DNA of 64,000 nucleotides, taken from contig JBLDXI010000017.1 in the NCBI GenBank assembly GCA_047495785.1, positions 2,046,001 through 2,110,000 on the forward strand. Reading direction: 5' to 3'. Shown here piece after piece: positions 1 to 10,698 of the stretch; positions within the stretch are counted from its first letter, which is position 1, and each line of letters opens with the position of its first letter. Made by a program: the position numbers and the translations under genes. The notes under the pieces are model-generated. The model saw only the letters and a list, made by a program, of their open reading frames with translations, was not told where the DNA came from and searched no databases. The stretch comes from Lepidodermella squamata. Lineage: Eukaryota; Gastrotricha.

Positions 1-3000
1 AATCGATATCCAAAAATAACTGAATCAACTAGTTTGAAACCCAAGGATTGACATTTCAGAAAATTGTATCAGTGTCGACTAATTAAAATAGGCCCGATCA
101 GAGTGCTCTAGCCAAAGATGAAGGTCAAATGATTTTGATTTATTGAAATGGGTTTTGAAAATAATTGAATTATGAATTATTTCCAATAGCTCATAATATC
201 AAAGTCAACAGCGAGAATATGAGATAATGGCGTAAAAGCCTCAATCATCAAAAGCTCACTGGTGGCATAGTGGGTTCAGCTCGAACTATCGTGCCCAGTG
301 TCTTGGGTTCTGTGCCCTGCGGCCGCGATCCTTTTTTGACCATAATAGCGCACATAAAAAATGGCTAAACAGCTTCTTGAATTATCAATTATGACAAATA
401 ATTTGTGAGCGGGTTTCGTAAATCGTTCATAATTCAAGTGAGCCTGCAAAAAATGGTCTACCGACCTTATCTTCCCGACGGTTGCGCAAACCGGCTACTT
501 TTGTTCACCGACTTTTTCACTCCGTCAATTCATTATCGAAAATTATTTATTCTTAAACATTTTCCAATCGACGCTTGCGCATTAACATTTCAATTAACAA
601 TATTTATTTCATTTGCGACATTTTTGAACCGACAAAATTTACCCGGCATTATCGCCCCCGTCAGTCTTTTATCGACAATAGATCCCCGAAGGTTGTCAAG
701 TAAATTTTCAACCAGCATTAGATTTCAACTTAAACCCCGTGGCAAATGAAAGCTAATGAGCTGAGTAAAGGGAGCATCAGACCGTTCGGTCATATTGCTT
801 TTACCCACTGCCTCTGCGACCGTTCGTGGCGCCTGCATGACTGTTACTGGCAGCAAGTAATGGATCAAAGTTCTCGTCATGGGTCATCAAATGACGATTG
901 GTCGAGTCAATTGGTCGCCTCAAATTCCAACATGTCGGCTGGAGTGTCGGAAAGCGTTGCAAAATTGAAAAGTTACCTCGGAAACCGTAGGTCTGAAATC
1001 ACGAAATTTAGACAGTTTGGTCACTTATAGATCAAATAATTTGGGCCCTGGGTCGCATTTTGGGTCCTAGGTATTCGACATGAAAGTTCTGCGATAGCGC
1101 TCATCCTTATACCAGTAAAAATCACCCCAAGAATTCATTTACCGACGCATCAACTTAGATACCAAAACTGATTGCATACTTTCGGTAGATGAATTCGGGT
1201 GATTTTTGAGCAAGAATTCAGATACATTTTGAAAATCCGTGAATTCGGATACTCCAAAGGCCCTAATTGAGGGAATTCACAAGCTAAAAGCCAACCCCAA
1301 TTAGGATGCTTTTTTCTGCTGTCGGCTGAATGTGGCCACAACGTGTTGCGAAGGTAGCTGAGGTTACTTCTTTGCATGTGGAGCAATTACCGACGATTTC
1401 GTCGGGCTAGTTCCCAAGACCCTGTTTGGCGCAACTGTTTGGCGATGAAAAATCATTTCGAATTGATAATTATTTTATCTAATGAACAACTGTCGGAGGG
1501 GAAATGTCGTATTGAATAAAATATGCAATTAAGAAATTGACGTTGAACAAAAGTCGGGGTGCAACTTTCAAATGAATAATAAGGATGAATATATTTTCCT
1601 TAATTTAAATATGTGCGGAAACGTCGAATGCGCAAAAGTAGCCGGTTTCAAAAAACGTCGGGAAGATATTGACGCTACACGCAAAAAATCTTTTGCATCA
1701 TTCATGTGGAAAACACGAATTTGTGAATCGCCCTCGAACTTGATTTCATTAAAATATCAGTAACTTTTTGAACAACAATCATGCGCATTATTTTGTTTAT
1801 ATTTTTTGGATTTCTGCTTCATCTCGAGAGATGCTTGAAATTGAAATTGAAGTTATAACGCCACAAGCACTTGAATTTAGAATCACCATTTCGAAGTAGG
1901 GGTTATTTCCAACCCAACATTTAACAGTATGTTTGACTTTTTCAATGATCTATTGCTTGTTCTTGGTTGTTAACAATCGAAATGTGTAAAAATTGAGTTT
2001 AAATGTTACAATAATGGCGACGATAATACAATAATCCCTTTGAAAGCCATTCATCGAATCGCGACATCGAATGTCTGTTCACGTTTCTTGGACATGCGAC
2101 ACAGCGGACCGCTTTTTGGTTTGCCAGGCACCTTATTGTCCAACTAGTTGTTTTTGTTGTACTTTTGGCCGAATGACTCATGGGTTCGGCGTTCAATTTC
2201 GGGTCGAACGATCATCTCCGCCATGGTCTTCATGAACAGCCGCCGCCGATAAGGCTGTGGATACTTGTTTGGAAATTCGGCACAATAGACAATACGCCCG
2301 ATTTGTAGTCATAAGTAAAAAATGATCTCCGGTTACGCCTATCGTCTTTAGCAACGGCGTCTTGCTAGGTTGTGATTTTTTTCGAGGAAAATAGGGGGTC
2401 ATAACAGCTCAATTCGGCAAGCGACCGTACCAAGGTTCTCAGAATAGCTCGGAATAATGTTTATCGGATTGAGCTCGACAAATTAAGGGACCTAGGCTCT
2501 CGTGTGTTTTGTCTATGACGCAATGGCGGGTTTGTATAAATCTATAAAATAGCAGCGGCTGCCTGGTTTCTAGGAACGGCTGCTTGCTCTTCGCTGATTG
2601 CTTTCCAACGTGATTGCAAGAACTTAATAATAAGAACTAATCGTGTAGCTTTGACAAGCCTGGTAGGAACCTTGATAGGAACTTGGCGATGTTCCAAAGG
2701 AAGAGGGCGCCAAATTTTGAGATGGTTGAGACGATTGCTGTTGATGCTCGTGCTGGTCGATGAATCCCAACATGACCTGATGGATTGCGATTTTGGCCCT
2801 AGTTCGAAGGCCAACAGGCAGAGTTTTTAATTGAGCAGCAATTTCTTTCCCGAAATGAACTTCGGCTGTGTCCTCGCTGTGACAAATTTTCTTAACTTGA
2901 CTGGCGAAAATTCAGTAGACTCAATTTTCTATCGTTTGCGGCCCTTGACGGCGTCATCTCAGCCATTTTCGCGCGCATTAGTCCACGCGCAAGCTCTAGA

Positions 3001-5433
3001 TTTCTATGCAGAGGAAATTGAGCACCTAATATAAGCCGCCTCAATTTTGCTAAGCCCACTGTTCCGGTGACTTGTGACTCGCCATCGTTTGTCAGCTTAT
3101 TCAGCGCCTTTCTGGCTAGTTCTTGATTAAAATGTATCTTTGCGAAAAATACATCATACGATTTCCACGATTTCCGCGGCGCTACTTCGATAGTTTGTTG
3201 ATAACATGGCCGGGTACATTTTCAAATACACATCCGTCTTTTACGGGATTTAACTGTTACAAATAAAATTGTGTGCATGCCACCGAACGGCCGCACAATC
3301 CGCGAATTTCTCGGAGGGTTAAGCTCGTGGCGTGGTGTGTTGCTTGTTTCACAAGCCTGTGTACACAGTATACGACGTGCCGTATATTCCGAAATATGTC
3401 GGCAATGTTCGTTATAAATCCAAAGAAAGAACAAAACGGGGTCGTATTCAGGACGTGCCCTTATTACGGACGGTTGTCGTTATTGTTTCGAATGAAAAAA
3501 TTGAAAGAAAAATCGAATTTAGGGCTTCGTAATATGTCACTCGTCAACTTAGATTTCATTTTCTATTTTCTCATTCTCGTCTTGATCTTCTTCGACGATG
3601 GAATAGATTTGTTCGCCGGGTTTGAAGATTTGATCAAGCAACTAGCCGGCGGCCTCGCAGGGCTTCCAGCGCGGAAACAAGGGATCGTGTCATCTTCCCA
3701 ACCATCCCGCTTGACGCTTGAAAGATTTGACGATCATCGGCGCTAAGGGATTCCCAAGTGATGATAATCCACTCGCACACCAAAAGGAGGGATGGTGCCT
3801 TCGGCGTTACATAATTATGTTGATTAGCAAAATTAAGCGATGCAACATTAAAAATCAAGAGCATGAGTTACAAGTTTGGTCATGAGCCATTATCAATTCA
3901 AATCGGCCCTCGGAGGAGTCGTATTCGGGGCGTGCTACCATTTCGGGTAAGGGAAGGGGTAAGGGCAATAACGAAACGGTAATTCTCGTTGGTTTTATTT
4001 TCGTTGTTCGCGCTGTGGAGCCTGCACATCAATTTTCTTTGTCTGAACTGTAGTGGGCATTTGGAAATTGGTAAACGTAATATAGCTTGTGAATTTATAG
4101 CTATCACGAAAATTGAAAAAAACCCAATTTTCGATTATTTATATCGATTGATTACGGATGTCTAGCGAATCGCTTTGTTCAATCAGAAAAATCAGTTAAG
4201 AAAATAAACGCAGAGTTTGGGTTTCGTGGAGTTTCGTGGCTTTTAAAACTACGTCGTGCAGAAAAGCGCGAGTCCGCATATACCGTATTCCGTGTTTGTT
4301 CCAATAGCAGCCCGGGCTATTAACTTTGCACCACCTGCACGTTCCTGTCATTCCCTAACACTTTTATTTTTGCATTTTCTCAGCTCTCCAGAGCAGCTGC
4401 TGATCACGACGAGCTCTTTCAAATGCAGCAGCGAAACGGAAGCGAAAAACAACAAAAACAAAAAACCAGTCCGAATGGAGCTACAGCGACGATTTGAGGT
4501 TGAAGGTTTGCATTTTCACTTGATTTGGGCTCAAATTGCTGTCTTCTTGTAACGCACTTGGTTGGTTGGGCGCTCACTTGACTCTATCGCCGTGTAACAA
4601 TTGAATATATTGGCTTAGAATATAATATGGCCTTGCTCGAAATTCGGTCTAACCGACCCTGCAAGGCAGCTACCATCTCCTTAACTGATGGACTCACCTG
4701 GTAAAAACCAGGCCCTCTCTTCCTCCCTTCTCCCCCGACGTCTCGGGTTCTTATCTTTGGTTTAGATAGCCTTGTTGCCGCTGATATGCGAGTTGCCCAG
4801 GGAAGATATATTCATCTTCGTAACGGCGGAATACGCCATGCAGCATACCTACTTCGCCCAACTCTGCCCTGTTGGATCAACTTTTGCATTACTAGTTCTC
4901 TAGTTCATACTAGTTCGATGGAGCAAATGTTTGCAGCGCGAAGCATTTCATCGCTCGAAAATTAAATCGCAACTTTCGGGGAAACGCCCAATTATCCTAG
5001 TTTTTGTTCACACTCTATTATGGTATATTCCCCTTCGGCTGCGGCAATCTGATTTCTTCATTTTCGAGATAGCCGCTTTTGCGATATAAACATATTTGTG
5101 TTTGATCATACTTCTGATTTTTCATTAATAATCAAGTCTATACAGCAATAAAGGTGTTGCGCAATCGCCGCGAACGATATGCCAAATGTTATAACCTCGT
5201 GTAAAAGCTGCGGTTATGCCATTGTAAGGAAATCTAAATAGAAATTTGCGCCCATTGTCAATGCGCCATCCTTTTTGGAATCGCTGATTGCGTAGGAAGT
5301 CGCTTAGTATAATAGCGCTCAAGATATCCATATTGATATGAATCTAAGGGGCTACATTTTTGACTGGTCGATAGTCGATAATAGATGTGTAATTTGTCCA
5401 ATAATTTACCCATAGACCATAGATAAACGTTTA
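1..5433. other. Gene-poor 5' flank
   Basis: No convincing gene was found. Open frames here are short, lack a recognisable family and are not joined by good splice sites. Visible structure: an imperfect inverted repeat (arms about 1117-1146 and 1182-1209, sharing the core AAAATCACC...GAATTCAT) that would fold into a small hairpin, and a minus-strand stretch at about 1999-2402 with CxxC pairs that faintly recalls a DNA-transposon C-terminal zinc motif. A promoter for the gene starting at 5434 presumably lies in the last few hundred bases, but no clear TATA box was identified. Confidence 0.5.
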
Positions 5434-8007
5434 ATGCTGCAAGGGTCCACCGACGACTGGATAATATGCCGCTTGTTTCTGTCGTCGACCTTCAAAGATT
5501 TTAACAGCGAACGCGAGCTATTGATTAAAAAGGTAGTTCCAGAACTATGTGAGTTTGCTAATCAATACGGCATCCACATTGTCGATGTCGATCTGAGGTG
5601 GGGTGTGCCAAAGGATTCATCATCCGTATATACTATCGAAGCATGCCTTGGAGAGCTCGACCGCTCTATTCAGGAAGCCCCTAACGGGCAACCGTTATTC
5701 CTATGTTTATTGGGCGAACGCTATGGCTGGGTGCCAAATCCCACGGAACTTCCCACTGATTTGCTTGAGCGCTATCAATGGCCGGTTGATGCCGATCCGT
5801 TGCCTTCTATTACCCATATGGAAGTTCTTTACGGCGCCCTTAACCGCGGAAATCGAAATGCGCTCTTCTGCTTTCGCTCTCCATCATTTCTATCTGCAGT
5901 CGATGAGAGGATTTCCCAGTCTTCATTTGTCGATGATCTATCCACCCAACGCGCCCTGCTGAAGAAGGAGATATTTGCAAGAGTTGTCGATCCCGACTCT
6001 CAAATACTGGACGATTACCCTGTTTCGATCGTAGGAGAGACTGAGAATCAGGTCGAGTTGGGTTTCAATGAAGAGTTCAGCGCATATATTGTCGATTTCT
6101 TTAAGCGAGCACTACAAAGACAATATCCTGAGCGTTTTGAACGGCGTTTCACGGCAGCGGACCATATCAGTCTTGAAAATCACCACCAGACACAATTCTT
6201 GCGTCGCCAGAATCAGCTGCTGTTCGCAATGGATAGTCTTTGCTCGTGGTTGACTGAAGAGATTTTCGGCAATAACTCGCCTGAATTAGACTTGAATGAA
6301 CTAACTGAGCTGCTAAACAAGACAACTATTTCAAAAGGAGATTTGGAAATAAATCTTGGGCACTGGTCTGGCGCTGAATCTTGGCCATCACGGTTGATTT
6401 GCCTGGCGTCAGCGCCTGGCTACGGCAAAACCTCCTTACTGTGCGCCTTGGCTGATCACTTAGCTCGCTTGAAGCCGGAAGCCAATTTATTTTACCACTT
6501 CTGCGGATCTGTAGTTTCCGACGATTCTACAAGCTACGCCTTATTTCTTCGCCGGCTGAACGTCTTTTTCGCTGACAGTTTATCGCGAATTAATACGGAA
6601 TCTGAGAAAGCAGAAGCCGGTGGAAACCAGAGCTGTGCCGACGTCGTCGAACTCTCGGTTGAAATGGCTCGATTGAAGAGCTGGTTGAAACAGGTGGAAT
6701 GTGTAGAAAATCATCAATTTGTCATTCTAATCGACGCTTTGGAGCATTTTCGAGAGCTGAGGGATTCATCTCAATGCACCTGGGTCAACTTTCTGCCTGT
6801 CCGCTTCCCTAAAAACTGTCGAGTGCTTTTCACACGAACTCTTACAGAACCAGCTGAAATTTCAGCTTTAGACTATTCCCTTGCTTGGCTAGATCAATTC
6901 TGCTTGCTCGCCCAGGTCCATTTAATTAGAATGCCTGGCACTTCTGCTGAATTACGTAGCGCAATAGCGGAAAAATATTTTTCTACTTATAACAAAAAAT
7001 TGGACCCAGAACAGATGAGCAAGTTGACTTCAAAACAGGGTGCTCAAGTTGCTTTGTGGCTGCGTCTTGCTTGCGAAGAACTGCGCGTTTTCGGCGATTT
7101 TAGCAGAGTAACGCAGCTTATTGTTGATTTAGAAGAAACTCTATCAGGTTTAATCAGCCAAATACTGCTGCGACTTATTTCCGAGTCACCTCAATTGCCG
7201 ATGAAACGCTTTTTAATGTTCATGGCCGTTTCGCCGAGAGCTTTGCCGGAATCAGAATTGCCTTCGCTTTTAGCCGACGAAATTACGGGTGATCCTCTGG
7301 CGTCGTTGGATTTAGCTAAGCTGTATCGCATGTTGAAACCCTATTTGATTTTATCGAAGAATAAAGCTTGCCCCACAGTAGCTCCGTTCCACAACGCATT
7401 TGTGAAAGCGTCTGCTAAATTAGGCAATGTTTTCGAAACTAAAGCAGAGTTGGCTCGCTTCATTTTGAACAAAGCTGACCAGAACTTGAAGGAAGATTGG
7501 ATTGTAACTATCATGGATCTGCTTTGGGAAAGCAATCATCGGGAAGAATTGTTGGATAATTTGCAAAATAATGACTTGTTCCGTCTTCCCAATAAGAAGT
7601 TCCATCGACAACTCTATCTAGATAGATATCGTTGTAAAATGATGGTTATGACAGCTACTTTAGGCATTAAGCTGGAAGCTTGTATGGGCTGTGCTAATAA
7701 ATTCGACCACGCGCGGCGCGTACCACTCGCTAATTGTTGCCTGCTTTGCAAAGACGTGCTGCCTATGCAATTCGCCGGCTTTCAACCTTTGAAGCCTGCT
7801 ATTCTGTGCATGCATCACCCTCAGATGATGTTTAAACAAGGCTTTTGTTGGTTTTGTAAATCGTGGTGGGGCCCATTCTACAACATGTGGAAGCCTCTTT
7901 ATTTGTGCCAAACTTGTGATTTCGGAACAAGCTCTTTTGTTCCACGGTGCTGCTTTGCTTCCACTGAGATTTCTATCAGAAATGTCGCGCTTAAAACCGA
8001 GAAATGA
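5434..8007 (+). CDS. DUF4062-NACHT STAND NTPase with C-terminal cysteine-rich (zinc-ribbon-like) module
   Basis: Single uninterrupted 857-aa frame. Residues about 8-110 form a DUF4062-type domain as in TEP1/NWD1 (LFLSSTFKDF at about 14-23, then DLRWGV and GERYGW). A NACHT NTPase follows: the Walker A variant GYGKTS at 329-334 and a Walker B-like VILIDALEHF at 430-439. A helical segment without recognisable repeats comes next. The last 110 residues hold four CxxC pairs (C750/C753, C769/C772, C805/C808, C825/C828) with an interspersed His, which looks like one or two zinc ribbons. Family knowledge: such proteins are intracellular STAND switches that oligomerise on a stimulus, and TEP1/NWD1 sense through C-terminal WD40 repeats. 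None are present here, so the ligand or partner is unknown. A TGA stop is followed 121 bp later by PLAA on the same strand. The first ATG of the frame is used; an upstream 5' exon cannot be excluded. The domain calls are strong; the biological role is not known. Confidence 0.85.
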   Translation: MLQGSTDDWIICRLFLSSTFKDFNSERELLIKKVVPELCEFANQYGIHIVDVDLRWGVPKDSSSVYTIEACLGELDRSIQEAPNGQPLFLCLLGERYGWVPNPTELPTDLLERYQWPVDADPLPSITHMEVLYGALNRGNRNALFCFRSPSFLSAVDERISQSSFVDDLSTQRALLKKEIFARVVDPDSQILDDYPVSIVGETENQVELGFNEEFSAYIVDFFKRALQRQYPERFERRFTAADHISLENHHQTQFLRRQNQLLFAMDSLCSWLTEEIFGNNSPELDLNELTELLNKTTISKGDLEINLGHWSGAESWPSRLICLASAPGYGKTSLLCALADHLARLKPEANLFYHFCGSVVSDDSTSYALFLRRLNVFFADSLSRINTESEKAEAGGNQSCADVVELSVEMARLKSWLKQVECVENHQFVILIDALEHFRELRDSSQCTWVNFLPVRFPKNCRVLFTRTLTEPAEISALDYSLAWLDQFCLLAQVHLIRMPGTSAELRSAIAEKYFSTYNKKLDPEQMSKLTSKQGAQVALWLRLACEELRVFGDFSRVTQLIVDLEETLSGLISQILLRLISESPQLPMKRFLMFMAVSPRALPESELPSLLADEITGDPLASLDLAKLYRMLKPYLILSKNKACPTVAPFHNAFVKASAKLGNVFETKAELARFILNKADQNLKEDWIVTIMDLLWESNHREELLDNLQNNDLFRLPNKKFHRQLYLDRYRCKMMVMTATLGIKLEACMGCANKFDHARRVPLANCCLLCKDVLPMQFAGFQPLKPAILCMHHPQMMFKQGFCWFCKSWWGPFYNMWKPLYLCQTCDFGTSSFVPRCCFASTEISIRNVALKTEK

Positions 8008-8084
8008 GATGGTTCTATAATTATTCCCGCTTTCTAATCAGCTTTAAATTTTGCAATCGATTTTATTATCCGTGCTTTCGCTCA

Positions 8085-8115
8085 AATAAATTATCCTATA
8101 TTTAATTAATTTTAG
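8085..8115 (+). promoter_or_regulatory. Poly(A) signal followed by splice-acceptor-like T-rich AG between NACHT gene and PLAA
   Basis: AATAAA at 8085-8090 lies 78 bp after the NACHT stop. A pyrimidine-rich TAATTTTAG ends at 8115, only 13 bp before the PLAA ATG. A poly(A) signal about 25 nt upstream of an acceptor is the arrangement expected at an internal junction of a trans-spliced operon. A short 5'-UTR intron of PLAA would look the same. The sites are seen; their use is inferred. Confidence 0.4.
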
Positions 8116-8128
8116 TTTTTTTAAAACA

Positions 8129-10504
8129 ATGGCTAACGCCTATTTTCGACTTCGAGCTGTTCTTACCGGCCACGAAAAAGACGTTCGATGTCTGTCGTCT
8201 GGTAGTGGACTCGCCGATGATCTCTCAACTTGTCTCATCTCCGGCTCTCGTGATCTAACGATTCGATTGTGGAAACCGAACGATTTCGACGTTTCTTTCA
8301 TGGAAAATTTCTGTGCCGGTGGTCATTCAAGCTACGTTGCCTGCGTTTGCGTCGTGCCGTGCGGCACTCAGTCTTACGAAGCCGGTGCCATAGTTAGCGG
8401 GGCAGGCGATGGGACAATTCTTGTCCACAATTTCAGCTCACCCGAGCCTGTTGTTCGCATCAATAATGCGCATGAAAATACGGTATCGGCCTTATATACA
8501 GGAGCCTCAGGTTTCATGGTCTCCGGGTCGTGGGATCAAACCGCCAAGGTCTGGATGAATTTCAAACCGATTATGACGCTGAAAGGCCACGAAGCTGCTG
8601 TCTGGGCTGTTCTCGGCATCCAGCAAAGCGGCCAAATAATCACAGGATCAGCCGATAAAACCATTCGAATTTGGTCTGCGGGTCAGTGCCAAAAAGTGTT
8701 GAAAGGTCACACGGACTGCGTAAGGGGTCTGGCCTTACTACCCCCTACCCCTGACCACCCTGAGCAGACCCTGCTGTCTTGCTCAAACGACGCGACAATT
8801 CGTCGTTGGAACTTGGTTACTGGTGAGTGTATCGCGACATACCAGGGTCATACGAATTTTATTTATTCAATCGCGAGCGGCATTGATTCAATCAGCGGCC
8901 AGCCGTTTTTCATCAGCGCCGGTGAAGATAGGACTGTTCGAATCTGGAACCCGGCTGACAGCTCGGCGCCGGTTCAAACGATCCCGCACGCCGCTACATC
9001 AGTCTGGAGTGTTTGCATCCTCCCTAATGGTGATATCGCCAGCGGGTCAAGCGACGGGCAAATCACGGTGTTCACCGTCGCGCCCGAACGCGTTGCCTCT
9101 GCTGAAGTTGTTGCTGAATTCGAAAAGGCGGTTTCGAAAACTGCTATGCCCGCGCAAACGTTTGGTGGCATCAAATTCGCCGACTTGCCTGGTCCGGATG
9201 TTTTAATGTACCCAGGCAAGCGTGACGGTCAAACCGTTATGGTCCGTTTTGGTGAAACAGAAAAAGACGGCCATGTCGAGTGTCACATGTGGTCGGGTGC
9301 TGAAGAGCGGTGGAATTTAGTTGGAACCGTGGTTGGTGCGAACGAAACTGGCGGCTCTGGAGGCTCCGGTGGGAAAGTTTCGTACCTTGGTAAAGACTAC
9401 GATTACGTTTTCGATGTTGATATTGACGGCCAGACGTTGAAATTGCCGTACAACGCACACGAAAATCCGTGGGTTGCTGCGAATAATTTCATCGAGAAAA
9501 ACGAGTTGAATCAAGCTTTTCTGGAGGAAGTGGCTAATTTCATCACTAAAAACACGCAATCCATCACAATTGGCGCGCCTGAGTGGAGTGGAAACGTCGA
9601 CCCGTTTACAGGGGGTAGCAGCTACCATACGGGCGGCGGCAATCAACAGCCGCAAAATGGCCATAAAAACGGCCATCACCCACCTGAAGTCGAATATTAC
9701 CCTGAGAAGAAATATTTATACTTCGAAACTGCTCCAAATTTAGCTGGTCTTAGGGCTAAATTGTTGGAATTTGACGCTGCCCATGCGCCGCATTCAGTCG
9801 GAGGTGACGTTCTGAACGGTTTAGTCGACGCAGTTGCTGGTCTCAGCGAAACGTTCGATGGAATGCTGAAAGAAGAAAATGTGCAATTACTCAGTGAGCT
9901 GATTTCTTGGCCCGATAGCCATCTCGTGCCTGTTTTGGACTTGACTCGAGTTGTTGCTAAAAATGAAGACATCATTGGGCTCTTGTTCAAGAACCCGCGC
10001 TTCCTCCCTGCATTGCTCAAGCAACTGATGCCGGAAAAGCCGACTTCGAACCAATTTTTGACCCTTCGTATCCTATGCAATGTTTTCGCGTCGGCCCCAG
10101 GTCGTATGATAATGCTGGCAAATGCGCCTAAAATCATCGGTGGTCTCGAAGGTCTCATTGATTCGAATAATAAGAGCGTTCAAATCGCCCTTTCGACTAT
10201 TCTACTAAATTACGCTGTGATTGGCTTTAACGAAAAACTCGCTGAGATAAAATTACTGCAAAGCGTTGTGAATACAATTCGATTTACGCTGGAACGTGGC
10301 GCCAAGGTGGTTGATATCGAGGCAATTTTCCGCCTAGTTGTCGCTCTCGGTACGCTTGTCAGCATCGGCCAAGCCGCTGTGACGGAAGCTGTTAAACAGA
10401 ACTGTTCCAATTTAGTGAAAACCGTTGGAAAAGACGTGCCTTCGGAAGAAAAGCGAATTCGTGATAGCTGCAAATCGCTTTCATTGCTTCTTTCAGCCTC
10501 TTGA
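8129..10504 (+). CDS. PLAA: Phospholipase A2-activating protein (PLAA/Doa1/Ufd3): WD40-PFU-PUL
   Basis: Intronless 791-aa frame, close to the roughly 795 aa of the animal family. Residues about 1-310 are seven WD40 blades (TGHEKDVRCL, SGSWDQTAKVW, ITGSADKTIRIW, SAGEDRTVRIW). The PFU ubiquitin-binding domain spans about 335-487 (PGPDVLMYPG, then the PYNAHENPWVAA motif). The PUL domain, an armadillo-like Cdc48/p97-binding fold, spans about 528-789. A glycine/serine-rich insert and an H/N/G-rich linker separate the domains. Family knowledge: PLAA is a ubiquitin-binding p97/Cdc48 adaptor in protein degradation and endolysosomal sorting. The start MANAYFRLRAVLTGH matches the usual beginning of the first blade. 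It lies between the NACHT gene (121 bp) and CPSF2 (194 bp), all on one strand. The total lack of introns is unusual beside intron-containing neighbours and may reflect intron loss or retroposition. Confidence 0.97.
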   Translation: MANAYFRLRAVLTGHEKDVRCLSSGSGLADDLSTCLISGSRDLTIRLWKPNDFDVSFMENFCAGGHSSYVACVCVVPCGTQSYEAGAIVSGAGDGTILVHNFSSPEPVVRINNAHENTVSALYTGASGFMVSGSWDQTAKVWMNFKPIMTLKGHEAAVWAVLGIQQSGQIITGSADKTIRIWSAGQCQKVLKGHTDCVRGLALLPPTPDHPEQTLLSCSNDATIRRWNLVTGECIATYQGHTNFIYSIASGIDSISGQPFFISAGEDRTVRIWNPADSSAPVQTIPHAATSVWSVCILPNGDIASGSSDGQITVFTVAPERVASAEVVAEFEKAVSKTAMPAQTFGGIKFADLPGPDVLMYPGKRDGQTVMVRFGETEKDGHVECHMWSGAEERWNLVGTVVGANETGGSGGSGGKVSYLGKDYDYVFDVDIDGQTLKLPYNAHENPWVAANNFIEKNELNQAFLEEVANFITKNTQSITIGAPEWSGNVDPFTGGSSYHTGGGNQQPQNGHKNGHHPPEVEYYPEKKYLYFETAPNLAGLRAKLLEFDAAHAPHSVGGDVLNGLVDAVAGLSETFDGMLKEENVQLLSELISWPDSHLVPVLDLTRVVAKNEDIIGLLFKNPRFLPALLKQLMPEKPTSNQFLTLRILCNVFASAPGRMIMLANAPKIIGGLEGLIDSNNKSVQIALSTILLNYAVIGFNEKLAEIKLLQSVVNTIRFTLERGAKVVDIEAIFRLVVALGTLVSIGQAAVTEAVKQNCSNLVKTVGKDVPSEEKRIRDSCKSLSLLLSAS

Positions 10505-10698
10505 ATTTCTGTGAAAAAATCTGCTTCGTGTCTTTTTCTTATTCAATAATCCGCGTTTGAACTATAATTTTGGAATGGAATTCGAAGACTTGTGTAACAA
10601 GTGCTATCTATCTATCTGTCTTGACTTTCAATAATTATTCGAGTAAAACTTGAAATACGAGCGTTATTCATGTTGTTTTGTTCTGTTTCAAGTTATAG

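Noticed and set aside
746-1030. 94-aa frame near the left edge
   Set aside because: No recognisable domain, promoter or splice context; likely chance.
1999-2402. Minus-strand frames with CxxC and charged segments, faintly like the C-terminal zinc motif of piggyBac-type transposases
   Set aside because: Only the cysteine spacing is suggestive, no catalytic region was found and frames are broken.
3273-3864. 157-aa plus-strand frame and an overlapping minus-strand frame recalling pogo-type transposase ends
   Set aside because: No family motif is convincing on either strand and the two frames are mutually exclusive shadows.
4256-4552. 98-aa plus-strand frame upstream of the NACHT gene
   Set aside because: Low-complexity Ser/Lys/Asn composition, no family, no splice connection to the gene at 5434.
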